This document shows, piece after piece, positions 1 to 12,026 of a stretch of 64,000 nt of DNA (positions within the stretch are counted from its first letter, which is position 1; each line of letters opens with the position of its first letter). The notes under the pieces were generated by a model. The model saw only the letters and a program-made list of their open reading frames with translations, made no database searches and was not told the DNA's origin. The stretch is from Mucidula mucida (Eukaryota > Basidiomycota > Agaricomycetes > Agaricales > Physalacriaceae). The DNA lies in assembly GCA_015501055.1 (NCBI GenBank), contig JADNYV010000074.1:62001-126000 (forward strand), read 5' to 3'. The position numbers and the translations under genes were made by a program.

Positions 1-1119
1 GGTAGTTGAGAACTGGCATTGTCCATTTCCTTTCCCTTTCCTTTCTCCTTTCTCTTCTCCTTTCCCTTTGCTTTAGAGTTGGAAGTAACAGCTGGGACAT
101 CGCTATCCGAAGAGATATTGATACATTCAGCTATAAAGTTGCTTGTGAGCGGAAATGACGATGATACTGTAAGTGTACATACGACTGCTCTTCCGCAGAC
201 TAGGCGGTGGCGAAGGCGAAGATATTGAACGTTGTCGTTGCCTTTCTAAACGAGATCGCCTTGTAGTGTCAACAGTTCGATTGCTGGCTTGGGCCCGTGA
301 CGAAGCCGTCTTCAAATCGACATCGCGGGGCTTGCGTAGTAATCCTGTCGCTTTGAATGATGAGGAGGACGCGGACTTGTCGACCGTCGGTCTGGAGGAT
401 GACGGTCCTGCGCTTGCACTCCCACTTGCGGTGGATTGGGACAGAAGACCATTAGGTTTGAAAGCAGTGTCGGATGACTTGGTCAAAGATTTGGACGCTG
501 GTGCTACCACATTGGCGCTGGCCGACATCGAGAGGTTCTTCTTAGGCGACGGACGCGACGACGGACCGGCGCTGTTCTTGACCTGAGAATCAGATATGGA
601 CCGCGGAAATGACTTCAGTAAGCCGCCTAGAGACTCCTCAAGTCAAGAAATTGGCTTTATAACACGAGATGGGTGCGTACCGACTTGAGTTTTGGGACGC
701 TTTGTAGCTTGAACATCGGCGAAAATGTTGGCCTTGCGTTTCAATGGCGAAGCGCCGACTGAGGGCGGAACTGAGCCAGACTCCAGCTCGTCTATTGCAT
801 CGTCTACTTCCGAGCTATAAGCGGACTCTGAGGTCTCTATACAGGCCGTTAGACGCGTCCAATCCAACCCCGTGGCAGTCACCTTTCTTCGTCGCCCAAC
901 CTGGCAGATCTGGTGCCATTCCTGCCCTGCCCCACTGTCGGAATGCCCACTGCCGTCGCCGAAGTACAGATACGTCGTTGGAGATGACGCGGAGATTGAC
1001 CGGGAAGGTGACAGTCCGTGGAAGAGATTGATGCTGCTCACGTGCATGGCACAATTACACGCATCCTACACGCGACTTACCGATGACAGTAGTTCCCGAT
1101 ATGCCTGAGGAGCTATCAT
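1..1119 (-). CDS. Hypothetical Ser/Lys-rich protein, 3' end beyond window
   Basis: I do not recognise this protein. One open frame can be threaded through five exons on the minus strand: 1119-1081, 1033-883, 836-685, 582-183 and 130 to the edge. It starts MIAPQAYREL, and a TGA lies just upstream of that ATG in frame. The introns are 46-102 nt. The 837-882 intron has a TCTAAC-type branch site, and the 131-182 intron has a GTATGT donor. The 583-684 intron needs a weak GTCGGT donor, so that junction is less sure. The N-terminal ~70 residues look folded (Trp and Arg rich). The rest is low-complexity Ser/Pro/Lys with basic patches such as PLKRK and KRPK, followed by a KGK repeat, which suggests a nuclear protein. 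The stop codon is outside the window. Confidence 0.5.
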
Positions 1120-1586
1120 CTTTCATGGAGAGCCACTTCTACTGAACATCTCATTGTTACTAGTACGACCTTGTCCAACGATGTTGCGATCTACGCGACC
1201 ACTGACGGCCTTTACGGCTTCTCCACCTTCTAGTCAGATTCATGTCCGCAGGCTTATACGCCTGCTTCTCAGAATAATCATGCCTGCGAAGCAAACATTG
1301 CCAGACGGTGTCATCCACTAGAATCTGACCATATACGACATAGAAGAAGTCTCCTGGCAGAGATCGACTGATGTCTTGAAGGATTCGAGGAAAGCTTGGA
1401 AGGTTCCGGCCCTCATCAGAAATCAGGCATACAGCCCAGGCAGACACGCAAGGCAGGATTCCGTAGGTTATATAAAAAGGTCTCTAACGATGTTGTGAAG
1501 ACCATGAAGGGATGCGATCGGAGTCAACCGCCTTTTCTTAAGCATCCGCCTCCATAACCCGTCTTGAAAACTTGCTTTTCATCCGA
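1120..1586. other. No confident gene
   Basis: A minus-strand open frame at 1160-1447 (CLISDEGRNLPSF...) has reasonable composition but no recognisable domain and no obvious splice partners. It could be a decayed exon. Nothing else is seen. Confidence 0.3.
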
Positions 1587-3720
1587 CTAGTGGGTCCATG
1601 GAAAAAGAGGACCTAGAGACGACTTGATAAACTGAGCCTTTTTATTAGAAGCAACGATTCGTACAAAGGGAATCGGAATCATCAAGGCGGCAAAGCAGCC
1701 AAAAATTTTCCCTCCCCAGTGGAAGCCAAGCCGATTGTACAACTGCGTCGTGAAAAGAGGAAATCCTATCGCTGCCAAGTTGCCTAGAGAAAAGAGTTAA
1801 CACCAATCCTCTTCCTAAATAACGATGACAAGTAAGCTCACGAGAAATGCTTTGCCCCGCCAATGCGGATGACGCGTACGTTCCATACCTACATGACGTT
1901 CTTCAACTACAAGCACAAGTAAGGAGCACGACGTGTCCTACGTGTCTGCGAGATATGCGAACGCCGCAACGTATATGATGTAGATAGCCCACATGACGAT
2001 CTGCAAGACGCGTCAATAGTACGCAGAGCAAGAAGATCGTATAACAAGATCCTGACCACGATCGCAAGACAAGGCACACTCCAGTGAACGTAGGGGGAAG
2101 ACGTCCAGGAATACAGGAAGATACCGGCTGGTAGCATAACGGCGGCAGCACAGCTCGAATAGAGGTGCGCCTCGGGCCCACGAGTCCCATAGTTGGCACC
2201 GGTACGCGAGCGTTAGACGTCGGAACCCAGAGAGAAGTGGAAAAGCAGATTGTACTGGGTACAATCGTTCCTGATAAGTGTTGAGAACATAGCCGAGAAT
2301 GCTTGCAACACTAGTGAAAAACATGAGCGACGGCAACGAGCGGAAATGGAAGTCATGCATCATGGTAGCAAACACAGAACCTACTTCCCCTTTATTGAAG
2401 TCATACAGAGTTTCGAACGATAACGAAATTGATCTTCATAAGGAATCAATATCGGGAAAATACGAGTGGCTGATGCTCAACGTACGAGACGAGGGCGTAG
2501 GTCATACCCCACGCAAAACCGACCCATAGCTTTGTTGATGAGTACGTTAACCATCGTGTAAGGTGGTAGACCTCACACTGAAACTGAAGACGACCGGTTC
2601 CGCAAACAGGAGATCTGCAAGTTCTAAATTAGCATCCTTACGATCGGTAAATTATACGCACATATCGGTCTTGTACAAGACTAATTTCTTCAAACTAGGA
2701 CCCTCGACCTCAACCCGTGCGCGATACATGGGATTCCCGGTCTCCTTCCTGGTTTTGCGTGCAATGCAACGTAAAACGATAGAAGCGCGGGTCGCCTTCA
2801 TTACGATGGGCAGCAAGAAAATGAAAATGGCGCAGATCCTATGTGTAGTAGGTTTTGAGGGTTCCTTTAGTATTCAGTGCCACGAAAACAAGAGAACCTA
2901 CATCATAAGCACCCATTCGATCCAGTTCCACTGCAAGTCCGAATTGTCCTCTATCCAGCCAGCTACCATAGGTCCGAACCTAGTACCGCTGATGGCTGCG
3001 GCGGTGAATATGGCCATGGGTACGCCACGTCTGAGAAGAGGATTTTACGCGACCTCTTAAAACGAGACGTGATTACTTACTCAATTGGTCTCCACATATC
3101 CGAGATCGTGCCCCAACCATGGTATTCTGGGTCGACCCAAAACTGCCTTGTATAAATCGGCCCAGGAGGACCGTTTGAACACTTGGTGCCCTGATAGACT
3201 GTTGAACGAAGACATTGAAACGATCAGATAACGTACAACGCCACCATGAGGTATAGAATGAAAAATGAGCCGCCTGCGACAAAATACAAGGGCTGTCTCC
3301 CAAATTCTTCACTAAAAGACGCGGTAATAAGGGGTACGATGCTGAAGCCGAGGGTGTACATGCTAATCCCGATGGTGGCCTGAAGGTGTGTACAGTTCAG
3401 GTCTGCGCACATGGAGTCCGCGCCCAGAATGTAACCTGCAGTGGTTATGGCTAAAGGGGGTGTTACCAAGCCACCGAAAGGCATGCAGAGCGGCACACGT
3501 ACAACCTATGAAGGTGGCAACGATGCCAGGAACGTGATAGACCATTTTCGAGGAGAAGAGAAGTTGACTGGGTTGCGAGGATCGCCGTCTTCAAATTAGT
3601 GGATGGCATGCACAAGCAGTGGCGACTCACGAAAATGGGCGTGTCGAATGTGGTGACGGCGTTTACGGTCGCGTCAGCTGCATTTTCTTTCTCGGTTTGC
3701 CTATATTCTATGTCTACCAC
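1587..3720 (-). pseudogene. Decayed MFS (DHA1-type) transporter
   Basis: Minus-strand fragments match a DHA1-family major facilitator throughout. They run from an N-terminal exon starting MVDIEYRQ near 3720, through an NPVNFSSPRKW-like segment and motif A-like SFSEEFGRQP near 3300, to loop helices (LFAEPVVFSFS then LWVGFAWGMTYALVSY, across a clean 47-nt GTGAGG intron), a GPEAHLYSS block near 2170, and a C-terminal YNRLGFHWGGKIFG...PIPFV segment near 1700. Frames do not join cleanly at several points. The exon 1/2 junction needs one extra base, the GPEAHLY exon lacks a usable AG acceptor, and the region just upstream of ILGYVLNTYQERLY does not connect. This is a broken polyamine/drug-type proton antiporter, though some breaks could be sequence errors. 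A clearly intact relative lies at 30-32 kb. Confidence 0.65.
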
Positions 3721-4627
3721 GTAGATTCTGATGAGCTACTTACACGCAGATACGAATGGAACGAAAAATACGCTCAGAAGTTAGTACTGCATTCGAGCGT
3801 TAGACATAAATCGGGGGTTGCTTATGGCTGTTATGGTCCATCACGCGAAAGGGAGAACTGAAGTTCAACGTGCCGATACCAGTGCCGAGCGGAAGTGGCG
3901 CGCGGCAGGCATTTCCAGGGCATTTCTTGCAAGGTACGAACGCGTCGATGAGCAAGCAACGCCCTCAAGCGTCTGGCGATGAATCTGGAGTCTGACCTCA
4001 TTCTTTATATCATGCAATTTGAGGTCTCAGCCTCCCTGTACCAGGACATTAATGAAGGTACCCATTATTCTAAGTGCACGACATAGATTTCCTCTTCATC
4101 AAATCGCTGGATAGACACTAATTGCCATCGCAACGCGTGTCCTGGAGCAGCAATGACACAATGACGAAGACGTGCATTCAGTGCCTCCTTAGTGTAAGTA
4201 TACTGAGGATTCCTATCCTCGCCGTTCTGCCGAGGGGTATTCTTCAAGAGGTGAAGCCGGTCCGAAGAACATGGACAGAACTGTTGTTTAACGTTAGAAT
4301 CAATATCATATCGTTGTCCATAGCACCAAAGTTCGACAGGTTAGCCACATTGGTGCGCATTGACATCGGAGGCCCGTAGAACGTGTAGTGGGAACATTGT
4401 CTCTCGGTTGCGGTCTGGCCCATCACTGTCTCCTGTGATAGCAAAGACTGAACTACGCCAAACAGATGATTCTCTGTCTGTGAAACCACCGCGACTTAAG
4501 CCGCGACCATCGGTGTACACGTAAATTGACCAGACTAGGGGCGTGTTGTTGATCAAGAGCGTTGTGTGCAAACAGTAACTTCTTTCCTGCCATCACTATT
4601 GTCACTGTGGACGTCGGCGGCGGCGAA
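3721..4627. other. No gene recognised
   Basis: Only short frames without domain content are present on either strand. The last ~200 bases presumably hold the promoter of the COA6-type gene that follows. Confidence 0.4.
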
Positions 4628-4976
4628 ATGTGGTGGCCATTCTCCTCGGCAAGCTCTAGCAAGACGTCCGAAGAAGGCGCCCCCACTCGGGAAGATCGAC
4701 AGCAGTGCTGGGACGCGCGAGACACGTACTTTGCCTGCCTAGATCGTGTTGGAGTGGTTAAAGCTGGACAGGAAGGCCAGACCGTGTGCCGTGAGGAGGC
4801 CAAGCTTTACAAAATGAACTGTGCAGAGAGTTGGGTAGGGCTGTTGTTGGTTGCATCAATGTTTCGCTGACGGTCGTTTGCAGATTGAATACTTTAATCA
4901 ACGCAGAGTGATCGCTGATGCGCAAAAGCAGAGACTTGCTCAGGCCAGGACACAAGCTCAGAACGCTAAAAGATAA
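4628..4976 (+). CDS. COA6: COA6-type cytochrome c oxidase assembly factor
   Basis: This is a small twin-Cys protein of the mitochondrial intermembrane space, expected to help copper delivery to Cox2 during complex IV assembly. It has two exons, 4628-4834 and 4884-4976, split by a 49-nt GTAGGG...TTTGCAG intron in phase 0, giving 99 residues. It starts MWWPFSSASS. The hallmark is CWDARDTYFAC (CX9C) followed by CREEAKLYKMNC (CX10C), which is the COA6 spacing rather than the CX9C-CX9C of most intermembrane-space proteins. The C-terminus is a basic/Gln-rich helix (QKQRLAQARTQAQ). No N-terminal presequence is needed, because such proteins are imported through the Mia40 disulfide relay. Frame and splice signals are clean. 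Confidence 0.88.
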
Positions 4977-5387
4977 CATAACCGACGGCCTAGGTCTCTC
5001 TCTGTATGTTGGCCGACTAAAGCGCTAGACTCAGTAATAATCATGCTCCAGTTTCTTTGCGTTCGCGTTATTCCTGAACCATGTATCATCACTATCAGTG
5101 CATAGGCAGTGTTGCAATATAACACCACTCTCCTCACGACTTGAGCTCAAGTGTCGCACCGCTTTTCAGCGTAAGATGATATATAGTTGCTATTGATCTA
5201 CTGCTTCATTTCGTGACCAGTCCGTCAGCCGAGTCGGTGTACCCACATTATCTCTTGCGGTGGCCGCCTTAGTGATCACACACTAAGATGCATTCCTCCT
5301 CCTCCTGTCTCTCGCTTGAATGGCTGCCCCTCTTTAGGCCTTCAGGACCAACCTACCCCCACCTCGATCACTTTCTTTTGGTTCACG

Positions 5388-5399
5388 TATATATAAAAA
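5388..5399 (+). promoter_or_regulatory. TATA-like element
   Basis: A TATATATAAAAA run lies about 110 bases upstream of the ATG at 5509, the only strong TATA match in the 500-bp gap after COA6. It is likely the core promoter of the serine-rich gene that follows. Confidence 0.4.
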
Positions 5400-5508
5400 G
5401 CACTGATCCTATCGTGAACGCATTGCCACCCTCAGTGATCATCACCCGTCTCGCTTATATCCACAATCCTTTGGCTGTACATCTACACCTCTTCGCCTTC
5501 GCCCATTC

Positions 5509-6350
5509 ATGCAAACGACACGAGAAAAATTTGCGGGCTACTCAGATTTCTTCGCGTCAGGCTTTCGTGCAGTCGTCCGACGCACAAGCATCAGCCGGCG
5601 CGCGTCACCCAGCCCAGAGGACATCACTGCTTCGTCTCCACACTCCTCGTACACCGCGAGTCACAAACAATCTCACCATTTCTCATTCTCCTCCAAGCGC
5701 TCCGTGTTAGACATTTCAGCCGACGAGAAACAAAGGCGACGCGCTTCTTTCATGGAGTTTTCATCCGCCCTCTTCGATAAACTTACGGCTGCCGCCGCGG
5801 ACAGTGACGCGCCGTCTCTTCTCGGCGCGAGACGAAAGGCGTCGTGCAAAGGGTTATGCAAACCACACTCGGATGTCTGGATCACGGCTGGCGGACCTTT
5901 CTCGTATCCGTTTCTGTAAGTCCCTCCTTTGATCGCCGGGTGTATTGAGTACTCACACACAGCGTGAATAGAGACGTTGATTTTACATCGTTCCAGACCA
6001 TTGACCCATTCACCACATCCCCGGACGCGAAATCCATCTTCATCGATCTCTCATCTGAGACAACCAGTTCATCCATTGCGCAGAAAAGGGAATCCTTCCT
6101 CTCCTTGGCTGATGAGTCCGTCGTCAGCCTCGTTGAAACTTCATCACCGCCTCGCCCCATGTCTACGCCTGCCAACACTGCTGTGCGCAATTCCCCGGCC
6201 CCAAAAAGAAGAGATACCATCAATTTCCCCTGGGTAGAGGATGATGACGAGGATAACTGGCTTGGGCACGCAGAGGATGACACTATTGAGGATCCTGCAA
6301 ACCGAATTGACTGGCGTCAATTCCATGTCGATGTTTTATTGGACGATTAA
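5509..6350 (+). CDS. Hypothetical Ser-rich protein with acidic C-terminus
   Basis: This is a two-exon gene (5509-5915, 5963-6350) with a 47-nt GTAAGT...ACACAG intron. The codon is split CT|C and the frame stays open to give 264 residues. I do not recognise a family. The N-terminus (MQTTREKFAGYSDFFASGF) is followed by Ser/Arg-rich sequence with many potential phosphorylation sites. A short segment, ASFMEFSSALFDKLTAAAAD, may be helical. The C-terminus carries a basic patch (PKRRDT), then an acidic stretch FPWVEDDDEDNW and a conserved-looking IDWRQFHVDVLLDD end. No signal peptide or membrane segment is visible. The start was chosen as the first ATG of the frame downstream of the TATA-like element. 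Confidence 0.65.
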
Positions 6351-7602
6351 AACATGTAGATGCATATATTTTCTTCGAAGGCCATTTGGAGAGTTTAACT
6401 TATTTGTTTTGTACTACAGCTAGTGTAACATCAGCACATTTATTAGAGCTTTCAAAGTCGGTAGAGGACTGAATAATCACGTCGATTGAATGCAAACTTT
6501 CCGAACTTCACGGTGATGTTCAAGCCCATATGATAATTCTGGCATACTACTTCATTGTTCAATTGCAGGAGGAATTGAAAGACTGAATGAAAATGAAGTT
6601 ACCTGCGCCACAGGCGGGCTGGACTGTTCCTAGAAGCGTCTACCGCCTCGATTAATGCCCACTCCCCGAGTCGGATTAGCCCCCATCGTGGAATCAATTA
6701 TGCAGATCATAGCCAAGGCTTTGAATCTCCTCTTCAATTTCCTTCCGCTCCTTTACCGTCTCACTCACACTCACTCGGTTTCGCTCACGAGGTCGGCTGC
6801 CGAGGTGAATCAGACTTGCGGAGACACTCCGGATCAGCAGCTTAGAGCTGTGATCGTCGGCAGTCTGCGAGCTTCGACTTAATTCACGATTGCTAACTTG
6901 AAGGCCGGTTCGCGTCACGCCTAAGTAAACCGTTGCATACCCGACAATATACTGAGTGCCACAATAGGTAATACTCATTGTGGACAAAGAAACAGCGTGA
7001 AAAAGGACTGACTCGGACATTCAGATGATGTGTGCGCACTGTGCACTTATGTGGCGTATAGGCTTTCGGGGACAGCGAGATACTCAGCGCACTGCTTTAT
7101 TGACTTCAGGTCGACTTTGAAGCTGCATACTTGAAGTTAACTGCTTTACAGGCTTCCTTTATAGAGGACCGCGTGCCATCAGTTAGTCACGCCGTCGCCG
7201 CCGCACCTAGGATTGACCGCCACCTTTACTTTACCGCTTGATGCATACTGCCATGAACCCTACCTCAAATTCTTCGCATGACGTGCAGGGCTGTTCCAGC
7301 GAAGTGATAACTTATCACGCTACACGAAAATGGCCGGCAACCCGGGACCATCAAGCGCCTACTGCTCAGTTCTAGATCTGTTTGGCCACCAACTACTGGG
7401 CCGTTATTGGACGGCATACGCCATCATGTTACATCAATACCAAGGGCTGCTAGAAATTGCAATACGGTCACTTGCTAGCCCCGTCGAGACTCTAGTCCAG
7501 GCTTGCCTAGCTGCTCCGAGCTTGTTATGATATTCCTTTGAGCGCGCCATATAAGATGCTGGACCTCGGACTGGACCATGTACCGCCCGCAAGCAGCCCA
7601 TT
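6351..7602. other. No gene recognised
   Basis: Several frames of 60-110 codons exist on both strands (for example 6694-7020 minus and 7330-7530 plus). They lack domain content or splice signals that would join them. The end of the stretch should hold the promoter of the COX8-type gene. Confidence 0.4.
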
Positions 7603-7948
7603 ATGTTCGCCATTCAAACATCCAGACGTGTCCAGCAGCTTGCCCAGAGGCGCACTTACATCTGGGTTCCCCCAACAGTGAAGCCTCTGACTAACACAAA
7701 CGTATGCCCATTGGCTATTGCTCGTACGTTCACTGACATGTTATGTGCTAGCACATGCCGTTCAATTTTCCTATCCGGTCGGCGCCTGCGCCAGGATTTG
7801 CGCTCAAGTTTGGTTCCATGTTCGCTGTGGGCCTTTTGCTTCCTGTTATTGCTGTTTCATGGCAATGGTATGTTGATCGTGCTACCGCGCCTCCATTTAC
7901 TCACTGAATGCACGTAGGTACAAGCCTGGAGGACTGAAGAACCCTTGA
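7603..7948 (+). CDS. COX8: Cytochrome c oxidase subunit VIII (COX8/VIIc family)
   Basis: This is a nuclear-encoded single-helix subunit of respiratory complex IV. It has three exons: 7603-7701, 7752-7867 and 7918-7948. The introns are 50 nt each with GTATGC/GTATGT donors and CTAG/GTAG acceptors, giving 81 residues. The N-terminus MFAIQTSRRVQQLAQRRTY is Arg-rich without acidic residues, a typical mitochondrial presequence. The mature part has the family signature HMPFNFP, a short loop, AGFALK-like PGFALKFGS, then one membrane helix (MFAVGLLLPVIAVSW) and a short YKPGG tail, as in yeast Cox8 and animal COX7C. All junctions are in frame. The gene is invisible to a simple ORF scan because of its split exons. 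Confidence 0.85.
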
Positions 7949-9268
7949 TTTGTTCAGTTTGCCTCGCCTTCCGATCCAGCCTTAGTGCTTCCATCATTCC
8001 CCTAGATAGTAGAGGGTAGACGTAGGACGCTTTACCACGTATAAACACTGTAGAATACCATAATATCCAAATATTGGAAGCCAGTCCAATTTAGACGCCG
8101 CCACAGTCGGCTAGAAGTCGCGGACCGGTCCGTATTTTGTGATCATCGGCCCGAATTACTTTCTACACGCCATCAAACCCGCCATTCTGCTCAAGCACGA
8201 GTTTCGAGAATGGATGGCACGTTGTTTCTTGCGTTGGTAGGCCAATCACTTGCTCGAACTTTGGTGACACTGGGTTGGACTTTGACGACAGGACTTGTTC
8301 ACGCCATACTAAACGACTATACTGCCACTACCGCTTCGTGGATTTCTCAAAATGTTGCGAGCGCTTACCACTGGGTAATATAAGTTGTTGTCGTGTTATA
8401 TGTGGAGCTTTACTCGCGTGTCTTGTCCTCATCTTCGCTGTTGACATCGGCCATTGGGCGCGTAATCCCAGATTTCGGCTGTTCCGTGCATGACTGACTG
8501 ACAATCTCGTGTGGGTGATGTGAAGTTTGAACCGACGCGGCGTAAGGCCTTGATACATATTCGCTTCTAGCCCTAGGACATACACAATTGACGTCTGCAA
8601 CTCTGTTGATCGTTGGAAATCATATCAGTTCGACGTCAATTTCCGCAGCACTAGAGAGAGACTCGTCTAAATCGACTGCGTGCTTCGAATATTTGCTATC
8701 AGCTCTCATATCCATTTAATCTGTCTGAGTCCCCTTTCCGACATTTTCAGTTTGGCGAAGAATGTCGGCACTTAATGATCAATATTCTATGTCTTGGCTC
8801 GATTATTCCTTGTTGTGCTTTCCTTGACTTCATTACGAAACCTTCCCTCCTCCGCCTACGAAACAGTTCAATGGGACTCTGTTATACCTCACTTCTGATC
8901 TCTGACGGTTTCGGTATGTAGCCTCAGCTCGATTCAGACTTTAGTATTAGTGTTCGATATCATAGTGATTACTTTGACTATGTGTTATCGATAGAAACGA
9001 TGGTCCTCTCATCCACTGTAGGACGACCTGTACATGTCGGTGGGGCGAAGAACGACGGCCGACGATGACACGCAACGAACTCGTATCTCCAATATCACTT
9101 TCCACGAAGGCGATCACAAGTACTTCGCGGAGAAATCGTCTGGCGCGAAGGTTTCTCTAGCCTTTGCCTGACAAAGGCTCCGGGTGCTACTCACTGAAGT
9201 CATCAGTGTTTAAAAGGAAGGGTAGATGTCGCTCAACGTACAGAGTGTCTTTGAGCAAAAAACATGTA
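7949..9268. other. Mostly empty spacer
   Basis: Only the small hydrophobic frame at 8210-8383 is worth noting. The rest contains no supported gene on either strand. Confidence 0.4.
8210..8383 (+). CDS. Possible 57-residue hydrophobic peptide
   Basis: An ATG-initiated frame, MDGTLFLALVGQSLARTLV..., runs to TAA. It is rich in Leu/Thr/Ala/Val with no charged cluster. The stop lies inside a GTAATA that could be an intron donor (HW|GTAATA), in which case the protein would continue downstream. No family is recognised. It may be spurious. Confidence 0.2.
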   Translation: MDGTLFLALVGQSLARTLVTLGWTLTTGLVHAILNDYTATTASWISQNVASAYHWVI

Positions 9269-10039
9269 CTATGCAAAAGCGGTCACCCATTGGCTATAGT
9301 TACCTAGCGCCAAGTCAGTCATCACGAAACACGGCAAGAGTGAGCAAGATGGCTGACGTTGGCTTCCTCCCTTTGCCAAAAGGTAATTGATGTAAACCCG
9401 CGACCCGCGCAAAGAAAGCCCTTCACGAGACCAACTTGCTTCGAGGGCCTGGTCAGCCCCGCATTGAGTAGCGAACTCTGCATGAGCTGGATTGCGCAGG
9501 TACATTCGCCTTTGCTGCTTGTGCATTTCTAGATCAGTCGTAAACTGAAAACACGAATGCAACCTGAACGGACTCACTCATTCTGACCAAGTTGACCCCG
9601 AAAGGCTTTAGCAGGTCCAGCAGCTCGTGCGTCGTCGCGCCAGCGCGTGTCGGGACCCTATCCACGCGAAGCACCGTACTCTTCGGTCTGCGCCTATGTA
9701 GTTTCACCGGCGGATCCGGATCGGGCTGGAGGTAATCCTTGGGTGTGACCTTGACGGTCCTGTTGCGGTAGTACAAGTGGAATCCGTCTTTTCGCCTCAT
9801 GCAATTCTCCGCGTCTTGAAGCTCGTGAAATTCCACGAAAGAGTAGTTGGACGAGTGGACGTGTAGGGTTTTGACGGGTCCGATTTGAGCGAGGCGGTCC
9901 TTGAGAACGGGTGCGGCGACGGCGACTTGGTGTTTAGAGACACGGTACAAGTAGGCACGTCGGAAATGGAGCCGTGAGTGTGCATGTGCATGACGGGAGC
10001 AGCAAAACGCGATATGAACCGGGCGAACCCAGCGGACAT
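9269..10039 (-). CDS. Two-RRM RNA-binding protein
   Basis: This is a predicted RNA-binding protein. RRM1 spans YRVSKHQVAVAAPVLKDR, then PVKTLHVHSSNYSFVEF (RNP1-like SFVEF) to NRTVKVTPKDYLQ. A Pro/Arg linker leads to RRM2, TVLRVDRVP...HELLDLLKPFGVNLVRM, which continues after a 49-nt intron (9529-9577, GTGAGT...CTAG) with RRMYLRNPAHAEFATQC...SRVYINYLLAKGG. The codon split ATG A|AA fits. The likely start is MSAGFARFISRF at 10039. Joining that segment to RRM1 needs one extra T in the TT near 9946, one of the window's many one-base breaks. Otherwise the start is unknown. Its cellular role is not inferable. Confidence 0.65.
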
Positions 10040-10554
10040 GAGGGCGAAAAGCAAGGTAAAGTAGATCACGTGCTACTTTTACCCGATTTGGAACTCCCAG
10101 TCAACTCCTCCATCTAATAAGCGAAAAAGGCTGTAACAGTTTGACCATAAAGTACGGCGCAAACAGAGTCATAAATGGCGTCGAAACAACCTACGATTTC
10201 TCGAGTGCGGGGAAATGAGTTACTACTGCGTGTCTACCCTAGCGATGATGAGAACTAACAGTAGTTTGAACTCTGATTACTGATACGCCTCGATACTCCT
10301 CAGAATATATGGAGCTTAAGTATCAATGTTCTCCTCCTAGAAGTGGTTGAATGGTGTAAAACCTTGGCGTTTATGTATTAATCATGACTGTGGCGTCGCG
10401 GGGATGATGAAGCGGGAAGTGGCGGTCGACGGACGGGCTGCGTAATGACACACCAATCACCCAAATACCATCCAAAGGAAATAGGCGCGTGGAACAAGGC
10501 GAACCGGCAACTTGTACACGGTGCACTGAATCATGATACTGATACAAAATGGCT
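10040..10554. other. No gene recognised
   Basis: This AT-rich spacer lies between the divergent 5' end of the RRM gene and the 3' end of GDT1. Nothing is supported. Confidence 0.4.
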
Positions 10555-11486
10555 CTATGTGTGTTCAGGTCCTAACATGGGAGCGTCCATCTCGGATGCC
10601 GAAGATACGATCGACTCGTACAAATATATAACGCCGAAAATCAAGAATAGACATGCCCCACCGAGAGTCACTGGATTACACATGAGAGAAAAGTACAAAG
10701 CAGATGGGAACTGACTTACCATGTTTAACAGATATTTTCGTAGAGACGTATCGTCCGCCAATGACGGCGATGGCAGTGCAGCAAGAATGGCCTACAATTG
10801 TGCCCAATGAAACGAGGTAGACGTTCTGAGGGGGAAAGTTAGCGATACAAATTCAAGTTTAGACGAAGTACGGACATGAGCTGCACCGAGTGCGATGGTC
10901 GCAATTGGCTGCGGTCGCCCCATTCTCCCAAGAATGTGAGCACAAAGGCTTGCACAAAGACCGGCCCAAGGAATAGACTGCAAAAGTTCCTGGCACCTTC
11001 GACAACAGACACGGTCTTGGGGGACGGCGAGTCGCGTAGTCTGCTAGCTCCTTCCTCCATCTCCTCAAGCGGTATGACACTACCGTTCGCATGCCCGCCA
11101 GTCCCGTCATGGGCCGCATCGTCACCCTCAATCTCCTCCTCGGCCTCTCGCATCTCCTCTGCAATCTTTTCGTTCCCCGCCTTCATCTGACGGCCTTCCA
11201 TCAACATTTTGGCGCCAAATACCAAGAACAGAACGCCCGCCAAAACCTGAGTCCACCGTCGCGGAATGAGAGTGGGTAAAATGTGTCCCATAGCGGCGGA
11301 AAGCACAGACATGACCACGAGTGAGCCGAATGCGCCTAGAAACACGGTCATCCGGGGGTGGCGCATAGCGAGTATAGCAGCTATGAGAAACGTCTTGTCT
11401 CCGATTTCGCTGACTATTATCATGGCAAAGGCCTGTACGAGGGCCTGCAGAGAGTCCTCCGTTTTGGTGTCGGTCGCGCTGGACAT
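10555..11486 (-). CDS. GDT1: GDT1-type Golgi Ca2+/Mn2+:H+ exchanger, frame broken once
   Basis: This is a UPF0016/GDT1 membrane transporter, the family that moves Mn2+ and Ca2+ into the Golgi in exchange for protons and supports glycosylation. Exons are 11486-10876, 10825-10720 and 10670-10555. The first repeat carries the signature SEIGDKTFLIAAILA (E-x-G-D-K-T). Several membrane helices follow, then an acidic cytosolic loop (MREAEEEIEGDDA), then the second repeat GEWGDRSQ (E-x-G-D-R-S). Immediately after RSQ the frame slips: the family sequence IATIALGAAH continues one frame over, and one extra A near 10904 would restore it. The later exons (VYLVSLGT..., VTLGGACLFLIFGVIYLYE) are clean. The start at MSSATDTKTED is the first ATG. 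The 10826-10875 intron uses a GTCCGT donor. No classical N-terminal signal is seen with this start. Confidence 0.88.
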
Positions 11487-12026
11487 GACGCTCGACGTGT
11501 CACTTGTGTAGATTTCTAGGCGACCAGCGGGCAAGGAAGGAGAGAGAAGTAGAGGAGTAAACTGGGAAATTCATCGTCAGTCCGCAAGTTGAAAGAGGGA
11601 CTGCTCTATACCTGTAGTGGTGATCGGGAGAGGCAGAATGAAATTGGGAATGGCCCCTATATTGGATTTGCACTGCTGCACCGCCACCAACGCCACTTGA
11701 TTCTAACGTTCAGCGGACGGTCTTCAACCCTTTCTGGTACTGGGATTAACGAACTTCAAACTTCCGGTGTGATCCACCATGTCTGTGTTGTTGCTCGACG
11801 GATGGTTCCTGTTTAGTTTCAGAAAAAAAAATTGAAAAAGTGCATCGCCACGCCGCTCAGTATCAGTCAGAGCGCGCTCCCCCACTGGTAGTCCGTACCC
11901 ACTCCCCACCCGCCTTCCGGTTATCCGTACACACTAGAGTATATAACGCATGTCCAGGATCAGCATCTACCTCATTCCTTTTCTCTTCGTCGCCTTCCAA
12001 CTTTCAGCTTCAACTTCAACTTCATC
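11487..12026. promoter_or_regulatory. Divergent intergenic region GDT1 / secreted propeller
   Basis: This 540-bp spacer separates two head-to-head genes. It contains the TATA element of the plus-strand gene and no recognisable coding sequence. Confidence 0.4.
11940..11946 (+). promoter_or_regulatory. TATA box of secreted propeller gene
   Basis: TATATAA lies about 80 bases upstream of the ATG at 12027, a usual distance for a fungal TATA element with a short leader. Confidence 0.5.

Noticed and set aside
7330..7530. 66-codon plus-strand frame as a gene
   Set aside because: No domain, no signal peptide, no splice context and ordinary chance length.
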